In this document: in pieces, positions 24,808 through 37,465 of the stretch
Layout of the letters: every line of letters begins with the position of its first letter
How positions within the stretch are numbered: the first letter of the stretch is position 1
Source of the DNA: Sambucus nigra
Taxonomy: Eukaryota; Streptophyta; Magnoliopsida; Dipsacales; Adoxaceae
Assembly: GCA_949130495.1 (NCBI GenBank)
Contig: OX422221.1
Coordinates: forward strand, 155,737,241-155,801,240
Direction: 5' to 3'
DNA length: 64,000 nucleotides
Made by a program: the position numbers and the translations under genes
Notes under the pieces: generated by a model
Database searches by the model: none
What the model was told of the DNA's origin: nothing
Seen by the model: only the letters and a program-made list of their open reading frames with translations

Positions 24808-26738
24808 TGTAATACCTCGCATTTTTATGGCTTCTAAATTGGGGATTTATTAAATTTAAATTGAGTTATTAATTTAATATGAATTCGAAAATTTATTTTA
24901 AATATTTACTATCTTGAGGAGAGTTAGTAATTATTGGAATTTTTTTTAATATTACTTAATGACTAAAGTAATATGTATAATTGAATTTATTAAAATTATC
25001 ACGAGTGAATAATATGACAATTATGGAAATTAAGTCGGGACGCGCCTGTGCCGTGTCGGGACTAAATTATTATTATAAAAAGTGAATAAATTATAAGTTT
25101 CCCATATGGTCATTTCGAGTGTGCCAGCGTATTCGGAAGGGTCAAGATAGTCGGAAAAGAGTACCCAGGGGTTTAGTTTGGGTCTCAGGGAGATTTTAGG
25201 CCTAAATGGCACCCCGAGAAGGTATTAAAGTCATTCTGTATTTTTGGGTAATTAAACCCACGAATTTCCCTACGTTATATCAGCTATTAGAGTTAAGCTT
25301 TCAGGGTTATCAATCACAGAAACATAGAACGGCCATTAGAGAAGAAAGGTAGAGAGCTCTTTAAGACTTGATCGCAAACCGTAACACCTTTTTCAAGAAT
25401 AACACCACAGGGACATAGATCGTAAGACGAGGAACGCAACCATATCTTCCTCACCAATAGATCATACCTTCGATTCCCAAGAAAGTATCTATCTTGCAAA
25501 TTCCTAGTTGGTATTTCATCATTGTTAGAGTAGGATCAGGAATACATGTTTTTACGGAAGAATCATATAATTTAGAAGATTTAAATCGCATGTTTTGGGA
25601 GTAAATCATGAAATCTAGACATCGTATCATATGTAGAGGATTACCCACGAAATTGTGTTGGTTTAATAGGAAAACAAGTTGGAGGAAGAATGAGAATTTT
25701 GGAAATTAATACAAAACTAAGGTTCTTGACAGTTTTGCTAAATTGGCCCATTTAATTCGATATCTTTGATGAATTCGTAGATGATTTACATAGAAAATCA
25801 TGTTGTTAGGTTTATATAATCAGTGGTATACTTGTTTTGGAGTTTGAGAATCATTAATGGTGTTTTGGAGATATTTATTAGACGAAACCCGTAGGTTGGG
25901 TTAACAGATCCAGGGCAAGAACTTCTCGATCGATCGATCTACTGAAGAATACCGATCGATCGACAAATCGATCGATCAACTCCCTTTCATCGATCGATCG
26001 ACCCCTCCTATAAACTGAATGTTTTTCCCTCTTTTGTTTTAATTCGGATAAAATGTGTAGGAACCCTTGAATATTATTTAAAAATCAAATGGGTCATGAA
26101 GAGGACCAGTAGGGTTTAAGTGGACTACGTTTAAAATAAGTTCATCTGGGAAGTCACTGTGGAATAAATGGGTTATATTACATATTAGAAATTGTACGTA
26201 CGTTTACTAAGGACTTGAGAGAATTCATTAAGGACTTAGACCAATATGTTAGTGAGGCTGTGCTTATTGAATTTACCTTAGAAAGAGAGAATACTTAGAG
26301 GGACGAGAAGTAATTATATAATGATTAATTTAGAATAAAAAGATATGAGCTCTTTATGCGTAAGATGTTGGGTAAAATTGTATTACGTATGGTTCATAAT
26401 TTTATTATAAGTCATGGGAAAACCTAATTAGAAAATGTGACCATTTATATATATGTTCAAGTGATTATGTAAATGTATTGAATGTATATAATTGTGTATA
26501 ATAATACCCACGCTACTTACTATCACGGAGGTTGTCGTGCTGAGATAGTCTTATCTCGATGGGACCTTTATAGGTGATATTTACTTGTACCCTAGAACAT
26601 AGGATTCCTTAGTATAGGCTATATGAGAATGATAGTCAGATGGTCCGAAGAGACGTGAGGGTATATGCTGACCTCTTAGTGACTTGGAACTATGCTTCAC
26701 CTCTATTTTGTGTGTTTTATGTTAATACAGTCAGAGAG
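24808..26738 (+). mobile_element. Truncated Del/Tekay LTR G
   Basis: Starts TGTAATACCTCGCATTTTTA. It is alignable with the 5' half of the LTR of element I: shared blocks include AAAAGTGAAT, CCGGAAGGGTC-like AAGGGTCAAGATAGTC, and TTTAGTTTGGGTC. Similarity fades near 26738, where the matching LTR of I would continue for about 1.1 kb, so the 3' end is missing. No TSD was found. It interrupts the antisense gene of E. Confidence 0.7.
25926..26003. repeat. Cluster of TCGATCGATCGA palindromes in LTR G
   Basis: Four closely spaced copies of the self-complementary CGATCGATCG core in under 80 bp, about 1.1-1.2 kb into the LTR. Confidence 0.85.
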
Positions 26739-27163
26739 TGCTTCAACCTCTCCCTCCTCTTTACTCTCCTCATCCTCTTAATCTTATAACAAAATAGGTT
26801 TAAAAGGGACACTAATATCCTCCTTTGAACCTCCAACTAAGGAATGGAGTCAACTGGCTTGATAGTGAAGCCAAAGATAGTATTCTTGTATTCAAGGAGA
26901 TAAGAAGTCGAATGAGGATACTTGCCATCAGTAAGATATTCACTAATATGTTAATCTTTTAGAAGTTTATAGGCATTAAACTCATGGGAGTCTGGTTCCT
27001 GATTCATTGCCCTAGTTTCAAAGACAACCAAGATAAAAAAAGCACAAACGTAACAGAAAACTACGAAGAAGAAATAACGAGCCAGAATGGAAAAGGGAGA
27101 CAGTGTTAGCGACCTATATATTCCTCGCCAAAGGTTAGGATCCTAAGTCCTTTATACCTTATG

Positions 27164-29227
27164 TGTGGACACCCCATTTTGTTACCCGCTAACACTCCTT
27201 AGGTCCCTAGTACCTCCCTTCATCACTACAAACCCAGGTCATACCCCGAGTACTGACCTAGAAACCACCGGGGACTCCCAGGCTCCCTTTAACCAAAAAA
27301 TCAAAGTCTTTAGGTTGACCAAAGAAAAATGAATCTTCGAAGGGCACTAAAATCCCTTTCTAATGGTCCGTCCCGTGCGCGATTCCGACTTAACATGCGG
27401 ACGAACGATTCTTTTACATCCGAAACTTAATCGAGAGGCCACCGAGCGCTCTTGGGATCTGTTTGACCTAAGTCTACTCTTCAGCTCGACCGAGGCGGAA
27501 TGAATCTTCGATCCGCTCTATACGCGATTCGGACTTACCATGCAGACGAATGATTCGTCTGACTCCAAGGGGTCATCGAATGTTTCCAGGGCCCGGTTGA
27601 CCAAATTCAACTCCCCAAACCGGGTCAAACTCTTTGTAATGTCAAAACACATCTCTTGACCTTTCCAACGGTCCACCCCATGTGCGATTCGGACTTACCA
27701 TGCGGACAAACGATCCATTTGCGTCCGAGCGATTCCCCGTCCAATGGACCGACAAACGCTTCCGGGCCATATTTGACCCAAAGTCAACTCCCGAACCCAG
27801 GAGTGGTCCAAAGGACTTTCAAAGGTCTCTGAATTACATTTAAAACGGTATACCCCATGCGCAATTCTGACCAACGGTTTTCCCTCGGTAGCCAATTTTT
27901 CGAAAATGCCTAAAATACATTACCAAATGGCACGTTCCAGACCCTGCCTATCTGCAGGTAACGACAGGCAGGACCGGGTCTATGACGATAGACAGTGACC
28001 TAGGCCTATAAAAGGAGTCCTTCACCTCATTTTCAGAGGGAGCCAATATCTGATAAAAATCTCTCTCAGCGAATCCTAAAAACCTCTCTCAAAGACAACG
28101 CGATTTCAACATTTTAATCCCTTTCTAACTTACACTTTTCATCATCCTTTTCATCAAACTTAGTGAATTAGCCACTCTCCATCATCATCCAAGTGCAAGG
28201 TCTTCTCTCTAACAATCAAGATCAAGCTGAAGATCTTCAAGAAGGTCTAACTTTCTCAACTTTCTCTCCAAATTCACTTAAATTCGTAATAACTTGTTTT
28301 ATTACCTAGCACTTTTATCATCTCATCTCACATATCCTAATATAACTTTTATTTAGTATTATTGCACATCTCTTATTTTCATATAAATAAAATCCAAAAA
28401 ACAAGAAAAAAAGGATTTCTCATAAATTCTAAATAGGGATTCTCATACTTTTCTCACACTTTTCTCACAACTAAAACACTTTTTTCTACACACACACACA
28501 CACACTCACATATAAGAGATCCCCCATTTTGATTTATGGGATAAACCCCACCCATCATTTTGCAAGCAAACTACGTGGACTTTGATGCCTTAATAGGCTA
28601 CGAGGCATCTCGGGGTAAAACCCGAGACTCGAGTCCTATTCTCACTGTCTCTCTCATTTTCTATCTTCTCTAAATCCAATTTTCTTATATTCTATATACT
28701 TGTTCTTAGTGACGTATCACTACATATGCGTTATCGTTCCATTATAACAATCAACGTAGGGGTAATCGCTTAAATATTATTTTCTAATATTATTTTTATA
28801 CCTTCCTATGGATAACTCGCTTTATCTCTTCTATCATACAAGTCGAGGATTTTTTCTCCACTATATATATTCACATGCACATATATCATGCGGAAAATTA
28901 TGAAGGAAAATAGCAAACATCCATGAGAGATCGAAACGGCGGAATGGGTGCCTAACACCTTCCCATTTCGTAACTTAGCCTCCGAACCCTTATCGAATCA
29001 TTTTATTTTCGTATGCACCAGTATGTCTTTGAATGCCATCCTTTGGGATGCCTTCCCCTTTTTCTTTTGTATGTTTTGAGTAAAATAGACTGGAGACACT
29101 AAATCTCTCTACATTTTCACACCTCATCTCAAACGACGCCGGCCGAAGCTCTCCTGAGAGGGACGCACGGGACTCGAGGATCCTTCCTTCATGCGCCCAC
29201 CTGCGGTGAGGATCGGGGATGGCCACA
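27164..29227 (+). mobile_element. Element H 5' LTR
   Basis: Starts TGTGGACACCCC and ends GATGGCCACA. It aligns end to end with 54371-56440. U3 holds four diverged repeats around GCGATTCGGACTTACCATGC (near 27381, 27535, 27685 and 27862). A promoter follows at 27940-28015, with TATAAAAGG at 28007-28015. A (CA)n tract lies near 28490. Divergence from the 3' copy is clear; in the first 100 bp I count about eight differences. Confidence 0.92.
27935..28015 (+). promoter_or_regulatory. Element H LTR promoter: palindromic motifs and TATA box
   Basis: TATAAAAGG (28007-28015) is preceded within 70 bp by CTGCCTATCTGCAG, CGACAGGCAGGACC and GACGATAGACAG. In the 3' LTR the same sites are better palindromes: arms CCTATCGGCA/TGCCGATAGG at 55164-55185, then CTGATTGGCAG, then TATAAAAGG at 55224. 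Related motifs lie upstream of the antisense genes of H. Confidence 0.7.
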
Positions 29228-29228
29228 G

Positions 29229-29246
29229 TGGCGACTCTGCTGGGGA
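29229..29246 (+). other. Element H primer binding site
   Basis: TGGCGACTCTGCTGGGGA, 1 bp after the LTR. Its complement ends in CCA. Sequences of this form occur in Ogre elements and are described as matching a plant tRNA-Arg 3' end. Confidence 0.85.
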
Positions 29247-30438
29247 TTTGTATGTTTTGAGGGCTTGACTCTATTTACATGGATGTTATATTTGTTTATA
29301 TTTCCCTCATATCTGCATGTTCCCCCTTTTCATATGTATCCCATACTTATGCTTCTGTTCACACACTTGTAGAAAATTCTCCATGTAAACATCACACCAC
29401 GTGCAATAAGGATCACATATATCCGCATGTTGCATGCATCACCCATCCATACTTTGTGTACCTTGGGTACTTGTACTTTTCTCCCTGTTTGGCATAATTA
29501 AGTAAAGCATTCTCATCATAAGATACTAATAAGAGAATCATGCATATTTCACACAACATCACCAAAGAGCAATGTTATTGACCAAATTTTACCCAGTAAC
29601 TGGAGGGTCACTTCGTGATGGGCATTGGTCCGGCAGGACACAGTTAGCCTAAGCGATATGACTCTCACCTTACATTGGCCAAGTACCTTCGACGTATATC
29701 GAACGATTCCCCCGCATTGTACCGCTTGACTGAACTCATGACGGGAGGTATATCACAGGGAGTTCATTCACGTACACCGAGTATATCAAATTCGCTCTCA
29801 CACATACCGTCCCCACGAGGTATATAGTCAGGCAATTCGCGTACACTCAAGTATATTAAATGGCTTGTCCACACGTACCGATTGCCCATAAGAGCAAGAC
29901 GTATATCGTGGAAGTCACGCCAAAGTGGGGAACCCACGTCGATTCACCCAACCAACTACATACTCGCATATAGGTGTCAAATCTAGGACACACACTTTAG
30001 ATTACCGGTTTCAACCCAAAACTCTACCAAAATTCCGGGTTGGCCTGTCGCCCAATTTTCGTGCATTTTTAAAATGGGACCCTATCCGTGAGCCTAGTTA
30101 CAAGTCCAGTTGTAGCTTTGCATATGTTAAAAACCTAACTTTTTTAGGCTCAGGTCCCGTCCGGTATTGCATTTAGGAGAATTAAATATAAGTGGGAACA
30201 TAATAATCATAATAATCATGTTGAGTTCCGTCTCCAAAACCATTTCTCCCTTCTTTATCAAAAATCCAAAAATAGTTTCTTCTTTTTTTATCAAAAATAA
30301 ATCCCATTCTACGCCTTCTTAGGTCAATCGCAAGCCCTTGGCTTGGCTCCCTATTGGCTTCAGTTTTCAGTCAAATCATCCTGGAGTTTTATTCGTTCCT
30401 CTACTACTTCTTTTGAGTCTGGAATCTGTCCACTTTCC
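29247..30438 (+). other. Element H untranslated leader
   Basis: Non-coding. Between 29690 and 29910 the motif GTATATC/GTATATTA recurs several times next to ACGTACACC-like words, a loose internal repeat. Confidence 0.6.
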
Positions 30439-31862
30439 ATGGATAATACAGATCAAGTACCACTCATATAGCCGGATCTGATGGAAGTCCTATCTCAGCT
30501 CGTAACGAAGATTGACAACCTCCAAACTGAGGTCTGAGAGATACAAAGAAACCAGGTTCCTATTCCTCAAGAGATCGAGGCCCTATTCCCTCATGCTATG
30601 GGTTCGCCCGAACTTATAAGGGTTCCCAAAGAATATCAGCATGCTCCACATGCCACTCCTATTAATGGGACGCCGGCTACCCTGCTTCTGATGCCAAACA
30701 TTGCCCAGCCTGTGGCTAACCTGCCTATGGTCGTTGATCCAAAAGAGGAGGAGTTGGATAAAGTCAAAGAGGATCTCAAGATGCTCACTAAGAATTTCAA
30801 CCAAGTCAGAATCTCTAGTAATTACATAGACTACACCCACATGTCTCCTTATCCTAAAGTGAGGTTACCCGAGAAGTTTAAGATGCCAAATATCGAGAAG
30901 TTTGGAGGAAGTGGACCCTCAATTGTTCATCTTCGCAGTTATCATCATCCATGACTCTACTATGGGCTTCTGAAAAAGTGATGGCCCAATTGTTTCAGCA
31001 AACTTTGAAGGATAGAGTTCTCCTTTGGATTTTATCTCTGGAGGAATCCAGAATCCGTAGCTGGGAGGATGTTGCCTGAGAATTCATGTCGCAATACAAA
31101 TACAACGAAGAGCTTGAGGTCACCCACTGGGATTTAGAGTTGCTCAAACAGAATCCTAGGGAATCAGCCAGTAACTTCATAACCCGGTGGAGAGAGAGAG
31201 CAGTTACCATGACTAATCGTCCATCTGAGGAAGAATAGGTCAACATAGTGAAGAAGAACTTCTTGTCCCATGTCCGAGCGACGATGGGAGGACAATACTA
31301 TCCCCACTTCTGAGCTCTCAGAGAAGCGATGGGTAGAAATTAAGGAAATCCTTGTTAAATTAGAGGTCGAACCAAAGAAGGTGTTCAGACAGTTCCCCCT
31401 AGAAAGTATGACAAGCCTTCTAGTGCTACAGTTTCAACCATCAACAACATCTCTCAACCAACCACATCTTGGTCACCTGAAAGATGCCCTGACCCCATTC
31501 GAAGGGAATACACTGAGCTTCATGCTCCCCTCTTCAATGTTTATCAAGCCCAATTAAGCCGAAACCTCCTTAAACCCTTGGATCCCTGTCCATTGCCAAA
31601 TCCACTCCTAAGAAACTTCAAGGCCGATGCTCATTGCGCTTTTCACCAAACTGCTGGCCATACCACCGACGAATGCTTTCACCTCCAAAACATAATCCAA
31701 GATCTCATTGACTGGGGTACCATCACCCCACCAGCCAATCCTAAGACAAACATTACTCACAATCCACTCCCAAATCATACCAATGCCATCTCCTTAGAAG
31801 AAAACCCAGATTTCGATCCCTCAACTCAAATTACACTCATGTACTCTCCTAAACCGCTTTAA
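30439..31862 (+). pseudogene. Element H gag
   Basis: The start ATG is at 30439. Codon 11 is TAG (30469-30471) and a TGA lies at 30535; both could be single transitions from CAG and CGA. The reading continues in frame with EYQHAPHATPINGT, the YPKVRLPEKFKMPNIEKF region and, after a frameshift, the capsid-like domain (EFMSQYKYNEELEVTHW, FITRWRERAVTM). The zinc motif near 31637 is CAFHQTAGHTTDEC, the CxxH-H-C form typical of Ogre/Tat. Gag would assemble particles. Stops and frameshifts show it is inactive. Confidence 0.8.
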
Positions 31863-33335
31863 ATTTGCCCATATTTCCTCCTACACCCTACTAGCCTCGT
31901 TGATCAGGCACTGTCACTCCTTACCAGAGCATGCATCGCTGTCTGTAACCATTCTGAAAATGGAAATATGGAAATATGGAAATATGGAATTATCAGAGGT
32001 GTTAAACCAACTCCTAGAGTGCGGGCTGAAATAGCCCTCGCAGATGGTCATCGATTGCCAAAGGTTTAGTACACTATTCTTGGAAGCACGAAAGTGGCCC
32101 CGAGATTCAGACAAGGGGTGGTACCAACTGATGAAATAAGCCTAGATGATGTTGTCCAGATTATGGCAGAATTATTCGGGAAAACTAATAGCATTTGTAG
32201 TATCATTGGGTTACTTGACATTTTAAAGCTACAAGGGCGCTTGGGACCTTTAACCATACATATCCCCATAGCATGGGATAACTTGTATAAAGAAGTCGTT
32301 GAAGTTGTGGAATGCATTGACTTTACATGGAAAGACATAATTGGTTCCACCGAATGGGGGGAAGAATTCAAAGATTCGAGTGAAGAACAAGCTTCGAGAA
32401 GAATTAGCCCAATAGTCGACATATCTGGGATGATATCATTTGAAGAACTCCGCGAAGAAATAAGCAGGGTGATGAAACAACCTAAGATTGATAAGAAAAT
32501 GGGATTCATGTTCTTCCCTTCTTCAGTAAATCACATGACCAAATTAGGGATACATTACTAGGTTCCAAGCTCACTACCAGCAAATAACAAAGGGAAGGGC
32601 GTTGAAAACCTTCCTATGCCAGAGGTGACCATCGAGGAGAGAAAGATCCTCGATCAACTGAAGAAAACTCAATCTAATATCACTCTATGGGGGCTTTTCA
32701 TGTCTTACCAGCTACATAGAAATGCTTTAATCAAGCTGCTGACTGGACCCACAGTTCCTCCTTCTACCACACCAGAAGAAGCAGTAAATTTGGTCAAATC
32801 CTTGACCTCTACCCGAATTCTATAATTTTTTGAAGAAGAAATCCCTAAAATTAGGCTAAATCATAGTCATGCACTCAACATCTCCGTCGAAGTTATGGGT
32901 AAGGTCGTGCCAGTCTCTTTTGTCGACAACGAATCCGTCTTAAATGTCTGCCCCCTGAGAACCTTCAAGTGTTTAGGCCTAAAAGAAAGCAAACTCGCTC
33001 CAACCTCCACCACTGTATGTGCCTACGATAATACCCATCGAGAGGTGATGGGATCCATAAAACTTGTAATAGGGGTTGGCCCTATAAACCCTGTCATCGA
33101 ATTCCAAGTCATAGACATCCCAGCTTGTTTCAACCTGTTGCTCGGACGACCCTGGCTCCACAGTATCAAGGGTGAGTCTTCCTCACTCCATCAAAAATTG
33201 AAGTTCTTCGCCAACGGGCGAGTAATCACCATTTTGGGCGATGAAAAAAATGTCGAGGGTACAACCACCAGTAGTCCAATCCTTAAGATACAGTACGGGT
33301 CAAATGATATGCTCCTATCAGGATTTCGAGTTTAA
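31863..33335 (+). pseudogene. Element H linker and aspartic protease
   Basis: A 155-residue open stretch at 32094-32561 is gag-pro linker (FRQGVVPTDEISLDDVVQIM, then MGFMFFPSSV). A conserved Ogre-type segment precedes the protease: ITLWGLFMSYQLHRNALIKL near 32675, then FFEEEIPKIRLNHSHALNIS, then VDNESVLNVCPLRTF and LLLGRPWLHSI. The usual Ogre active site DNGS reads DNES (a Gly-to-Glu change, GGA to GAA possible), which probably kills the enzyme. The open stretch at 32895-33335 covers the whole protease fold. Confidence 0.8.
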
Positions 33336-34240
33336 CCACTCCTACTCCCAGCATGGGACGGTTTCAAAGAAAGGGTTTGTCCAGAATATAACCCTCATGG
33401 AAATGTCAATATGATTCAGATGTTCAGAAACATGCACTTCATGCTCGTACTGGAGCTAGGGCAAAGGTAGCAAGGGATACTTGAGCCCATTGAACTGAAG
33501 AAAGTTTTACCTCCTTGTGGCTTTGGGAATCAACCATCAGAACAAGAGCTCAGAATGATCCACCAGTCTCGACTAAAGAGACTATTAGACTTCATCCCAA
33601 CTACCCTAGGAGACTCCTTGAATGGACGATTCATCAAAGAAGGTGAAGACTTCCCCTTCTGAGATTTTCCAAAACCATGGTATGACCACACAAACAAGAA
33701 GATGAAGACTGGGATGTAGATCTTTTTCCAAGATATCTACCCATGGGCTAAAAGTTTCCAACACTGAGTACAACCGCTCATCAAAGATATCTAATAGACT
33801 AAGGAAAGTGATTCCGGCGATTCCTTTAACTTACAGACACTGGGGCTAGCACTCTGCATAGTTCATTCAGGAACTACATCAATGGATCCATCCCATCTGA
33901 TTAAAGCTGCTAATACAACCCTCCTTAACTGGCCTGCTGCGCTAGTTCTACCCCTTAAAATCTCCCCTAACCCCAATGTTTACCCTATTTCTTCTGCTAT
34001 TATCTATCCTTGTTCAAATGTAATCGAGACCTCTTTTGATAAGGTTCTCAATGTTGTTGTTCCTATCAATGAAATAAACGAGGATTTTGAGTATCTTGCT
34101 GTGCCTTACATTAATTATTTGGATTCTAATTGAACTTTTGATGATGTTGATTTTGCAAATGAAAAATTCTTAACTGATCTAAATAAGGTTAATAATAAAC
34201 AACATAACCGCGTTCAAGTTAATGAAGAAGAGACTGTTGT
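33336..34240 (+). pseudogene. Element H region between protease and RT, with degenerate G-patch-like motif
   Basis: About 33410-33580 reads MIQMFRNMHFMLVLELGQ, then QGILEPIELKK and GFGNQP, a pattern like the G-patch linker common in Ogre pol but with several Gly replaced. An Asn-rich open stretch at 33882-34133 follows. Stops are present. Confidence 0.5.
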
Positions 34241-35620
34241 TATTAATCTCAGTTCTAGTAACCAACTGAGCGAGATTAGGATAGGGGCCACCCTTGACGA
34301 TCATAAGCGCCAACAACTCAAAGAATTGCTAAAGGAATTCGTGGATGTCTTCGCATGGTCCTATGATGATATGCCCGAAATTGATCCCGAAATAGCTCAG
34401 CACGAGATCCCCACTCTCCTAGATTACAAGCCGGTTAAACAAAAATTGAGAAATCTCCACGCTGAATGGTAGCTCAAGGTCAAAGAAGAGGTGGTCAAAC
34501 ATCTGAACGTGGGATTCATTCGTGTGATCGAATATCTCATATGGCTAGCCAACATTGTACCTGTGCCAAAATCAGGAGTGATGGTTCGAATGTGTGTAGA
34601 CTACCGAGATTTGAACAAAACTTCTCCAAAAGATGATTATCCACTACCTAATATTGACATGATCATGGAAAACACAGCCAGTCATGCTCTCAAGTCATTC
34701 GTCGACGGGTTTTCCGGATACAACCAAATGAAGATGGACCCAGACCATCGAGAAAAAAACGCATTCATCACCCCATAGGGAACCTTTTGCTAACCCGTTG
34801 CGCCATTTGGTCTTAAGAATGCTGGGACCATGTACCTAAGGGCTTCCACAACTATCCTGGACGATTTGATTGATAAAGAAGTCGAGGTTTATGTGGATGA
34901 TATGATTATTAGGTCCAAAACTAGAGAAGGTCATGTTATGGGTCTCCGAAAGTTCTTCGAACGACTTCGACAGTATCAGATGAGACTCAATCCACAGAAG
35001 TGTGTCTTCGGCATTACAAAGGGAAAAATCTTGGGCTTCATGGTCAGTGAGAAGGGGATAGAAGCAGATCCTGCAAAGATGAAGGTCATACTTGAGATGC
35101 CACCTCCCTAAACAGATAAAGAAGTTTGAGGTTTTCTTGGGAAATTGCAATATATCATCCGGTTCATCAGCCAGCTAACCTCTATCTATGAACCAATCTT
35201 CAAACTCCTCAAAAAGGATTCAACTAAGGTTTGGAAAGAGTAATATCAAGAATCTTTCGACCGAATCAAATAATATCTGACCCAAGCTTCAGTGCTCATG
35301 CCACCACAACCTGGGCTCCCTTTGCTCCTATACCTAACCATAACTGACACTGCAACTGGGGCTTTGCTAGCCCAATACCTTAAAGACTCCAACAAAGAAA
35401 GAGACATCTATTACACAATTCATAAATTGGTTGGGTATGGGGTCAACTCCATTGCTTTGGAAAAGGCGTGTGTCGCACTTGTCTGGGTCACCCAAAAGTT
35501 GGGACACTTCATGCTCGCCTTCTCCACCAAACTTGTATACCGAATGGATCCCATCAAATACCTGCTTGAGAAGCCCGCCTTATCCAGTCGAATGGCCCAA
35601 TGATTTATGCTCCTAACCGA
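34241..35620 (+). pseudogene. Element H reverse transcriptase and LTR-type RNase H
   Basis: Motifs in order: VFAWSYDDMPEIDPEIAQHE near 34350, VVKHLNVGFIR near 34490, CVDYRDLNKTSPKDDYPLP near 34590, FSGYNQMKMDP, FGLKNAGTMY near 34805, and the intact catalytic YVDD at 34890-34901. Stops interrupt at 34470, 34777 and 35109. RNase H follows (ITDTATGALLAQYL near 35340, ALEKACVALVWVTQKL near 35455), ending near 35600. Apart from stops the residues are well kept, so decay is moderate. Confidence 0.85.
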
Positions 35621-35749
35621 GTTCGATATCGCGTACATCACGAAGAAAGCCATTAAAGGAAGATCGATCTCTGACTACCTCACTGAATACCTCGTAAAAG
35701 AAGTAGATGTCTGGATCTCCGAATCCCCAGATGAAAATATCCTCTACAC

Positions 35750-36160
35750 CGCTCAAGACCACCTTCGATGGCAAATGTTCTTTGATGGTGCCGCCTACAA
35801 AAAGGGATATGGCGTTAGGATACTTCTGATCGCCCCTGATGACTCCCACACTCCCATCGCCTTCAAATTGGATTTCCCTTAAATCAACAACATGACGAAA
35901 TACGAGCCATGCACAGTAGGACTCAAAGTTTCTCTCAAGAAAGGTATTTAATACCTTGATGTCTATGGGGATTCTTCCCTCATCATTGGTCCGGTGCTTA
36001 AAAAGTGGAAAGTCAAGGACGAAAGGCTCCAACCCTTCCATGCCCACTTAAAAGAGTTAGCCTCCCGATTATGAGATTTCACCTTCCATTTCCTACCTCG
36101 AGAAAAGACTAACCTAGACGATGCTCTCGCTACCTTGGCCTCCATGGTCGACATGCCCGA
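35750..36160 (+). pseudogene. Element H second RNase H (aRNH)
   Basis: RWQMFFDGAAYKKGYGVRIL, then TKYEPCTVGLKVSLKKGI, then YGDSSLIIGPVLKKW and DDALATLASM match the archaeal-type RNase H of Tat elements. A stop at 35880-35882 and another in KKGI-stop-YLD split it. Confidence 0.85.
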
Positions 36161-36229
36161 AGGAATAACAATGACCCCCTTCCTATTTCAAAAGCAAGAC
36201 AAACCAACCCACTGCTACCACATTGAGCT

Positions 36230-37465
36230 TCTCTCCACCGAAGATCCTGAACTAGCAGATTGCTGGTAATATGATATCTAGTTCCTTCTGAAACATAGTA
36301 GGTATCCCGAGGGTTCCAACAAGAAATATCGAATGACCCTCTGAAGACTAGCCTCCCAGTACATCATCCATCATAAAACTCTACTCAAGAGGAACTTCGA
36401 TGGAACTCATCTACACTATATCACAGGGGCTGAGATTGAGAAGATAATGCAAAAGATCCACAACAGGGAATGCGGGACCCACATGAACGGTCACATGCTT
36501 TCTAAGAAGATCATCCGACAGGGCCACTACTGGACCACCATGGCCAAAGATTGCACCGCATATGTCCGGAGATGCCTCAAATTCCAACAATTCTCCAATC
36601 TTCAACACCAACCTCTATGAGAATTATAAAACATGACCTCTCCCCAACCGCTCTCCACCTGGGGTGTCGACATCATAGGGAAGGTTACATCAAAGGCTTC
36701 AAATGGACATGAGTTCATCCTAATTGCCATCGATTACTTCACCAAGTGGCCAAATTCCTCAAGAAAAATATCATCTGCCGATATGGGGTCCCGCACGAGT
36801 TAGTATCAGATAACGGGTTGCATTTTAAAGAAAAAATCATAGAAGTAGTTAACGAGTACGGGATTCAGATACATAAATCCTCTCCCTACCGACCTCAGAC
36901 CAATGGTGCAGTTGAAGCCTTCAATAAAAACCTCAAAGCCATCATCAACAAGATGACTAGAAGCTGTAGGGATTGGGCCGACCGAATCCCGTACGCCTTA
37001 TGGGGCTATCAAACCTCAATCCGAACCTCTACTGGGGCTACCCCTTACTCTTTGGTCTACGGCATGGAAGCAGTCCTACTTGTGGAGCTGGAGGTACCCT
37101 TGTTACACGTCATGCTCGAAAGAAAAGTTAATTAAGAAGACTGGTGCCAAAGTCATCTCGATGAGCTGACCCTCCTAGATGAAAGGATTTTGAAAGCTCT
37201 TTACCATATACAGGGGTACCAAATCCGAATAGCGTGATCATTCAATAAGAGAGTCAAGGACCGCGGTGTGTGGGAAAGGGATTGATCGCTCAAGGAGATA
37301 ATAGAACCTATCTGGGACCCCAGAGGGAAATTCAAGTCCAATTAGATCCACCCCTACATTGTGAAGAAAATCTTATCCGGCGGTGCCGCCATGCTCACTG
37401 ACCTAGATGGGGAGGATATAGCTCGTCCTGTCAACCTGGAACGTCTCAAGAAATTCTACCCCTAG
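36230..37465 (+). pseudogene. Element H integrase
   Basis: The zinc finger is at about 36455-36590 (IHNRECGTHMNGH, then CLKFQQ); the last Cys of CxxC is Phe. Catalytic Asp at 36732 (IDYFTKW), Asp at 36809 (VSDNG) and Glu at 36914 (NGAVEAFN) are present. Between FTKW and AKFLKK about a dozen codons are missing compared with the family, with a frame change. The C-terminus reads KKILSGGAAMLTDLDGEDIA and ends VNLERLKKFYP before TAG at 37463. Confidence 0.85.

Larger units (their letters stand above)
24236..27158 (-). pseudogene. Element E antisense gene, 3' part (Transposase_28-like family probable)
   Basis: On minus, 24464-24240 is an open acidic C-terminal segment (MPEDSPLWYKYQIDFPN, then LEYIGEEVVPHP). 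Regions 24780-24490 and 27050-26740 contain long coding-like stretches with stops on the same strand. The gene is split by the Del LTR G at 24808-26738 and by element H at 27164, beyond which its 5' part continues at 56446. By position it is the Tat antisense gene. Family assignment is weaker here than for element A. Confidence 0.45.

Noticed and set aside
26728..26745. TSD for truncated LTR G (CGAGA versus CAGAGAG)
   Set aside because: No exact match, and the LTR lacks its 3' end, so a TSD is not expected.
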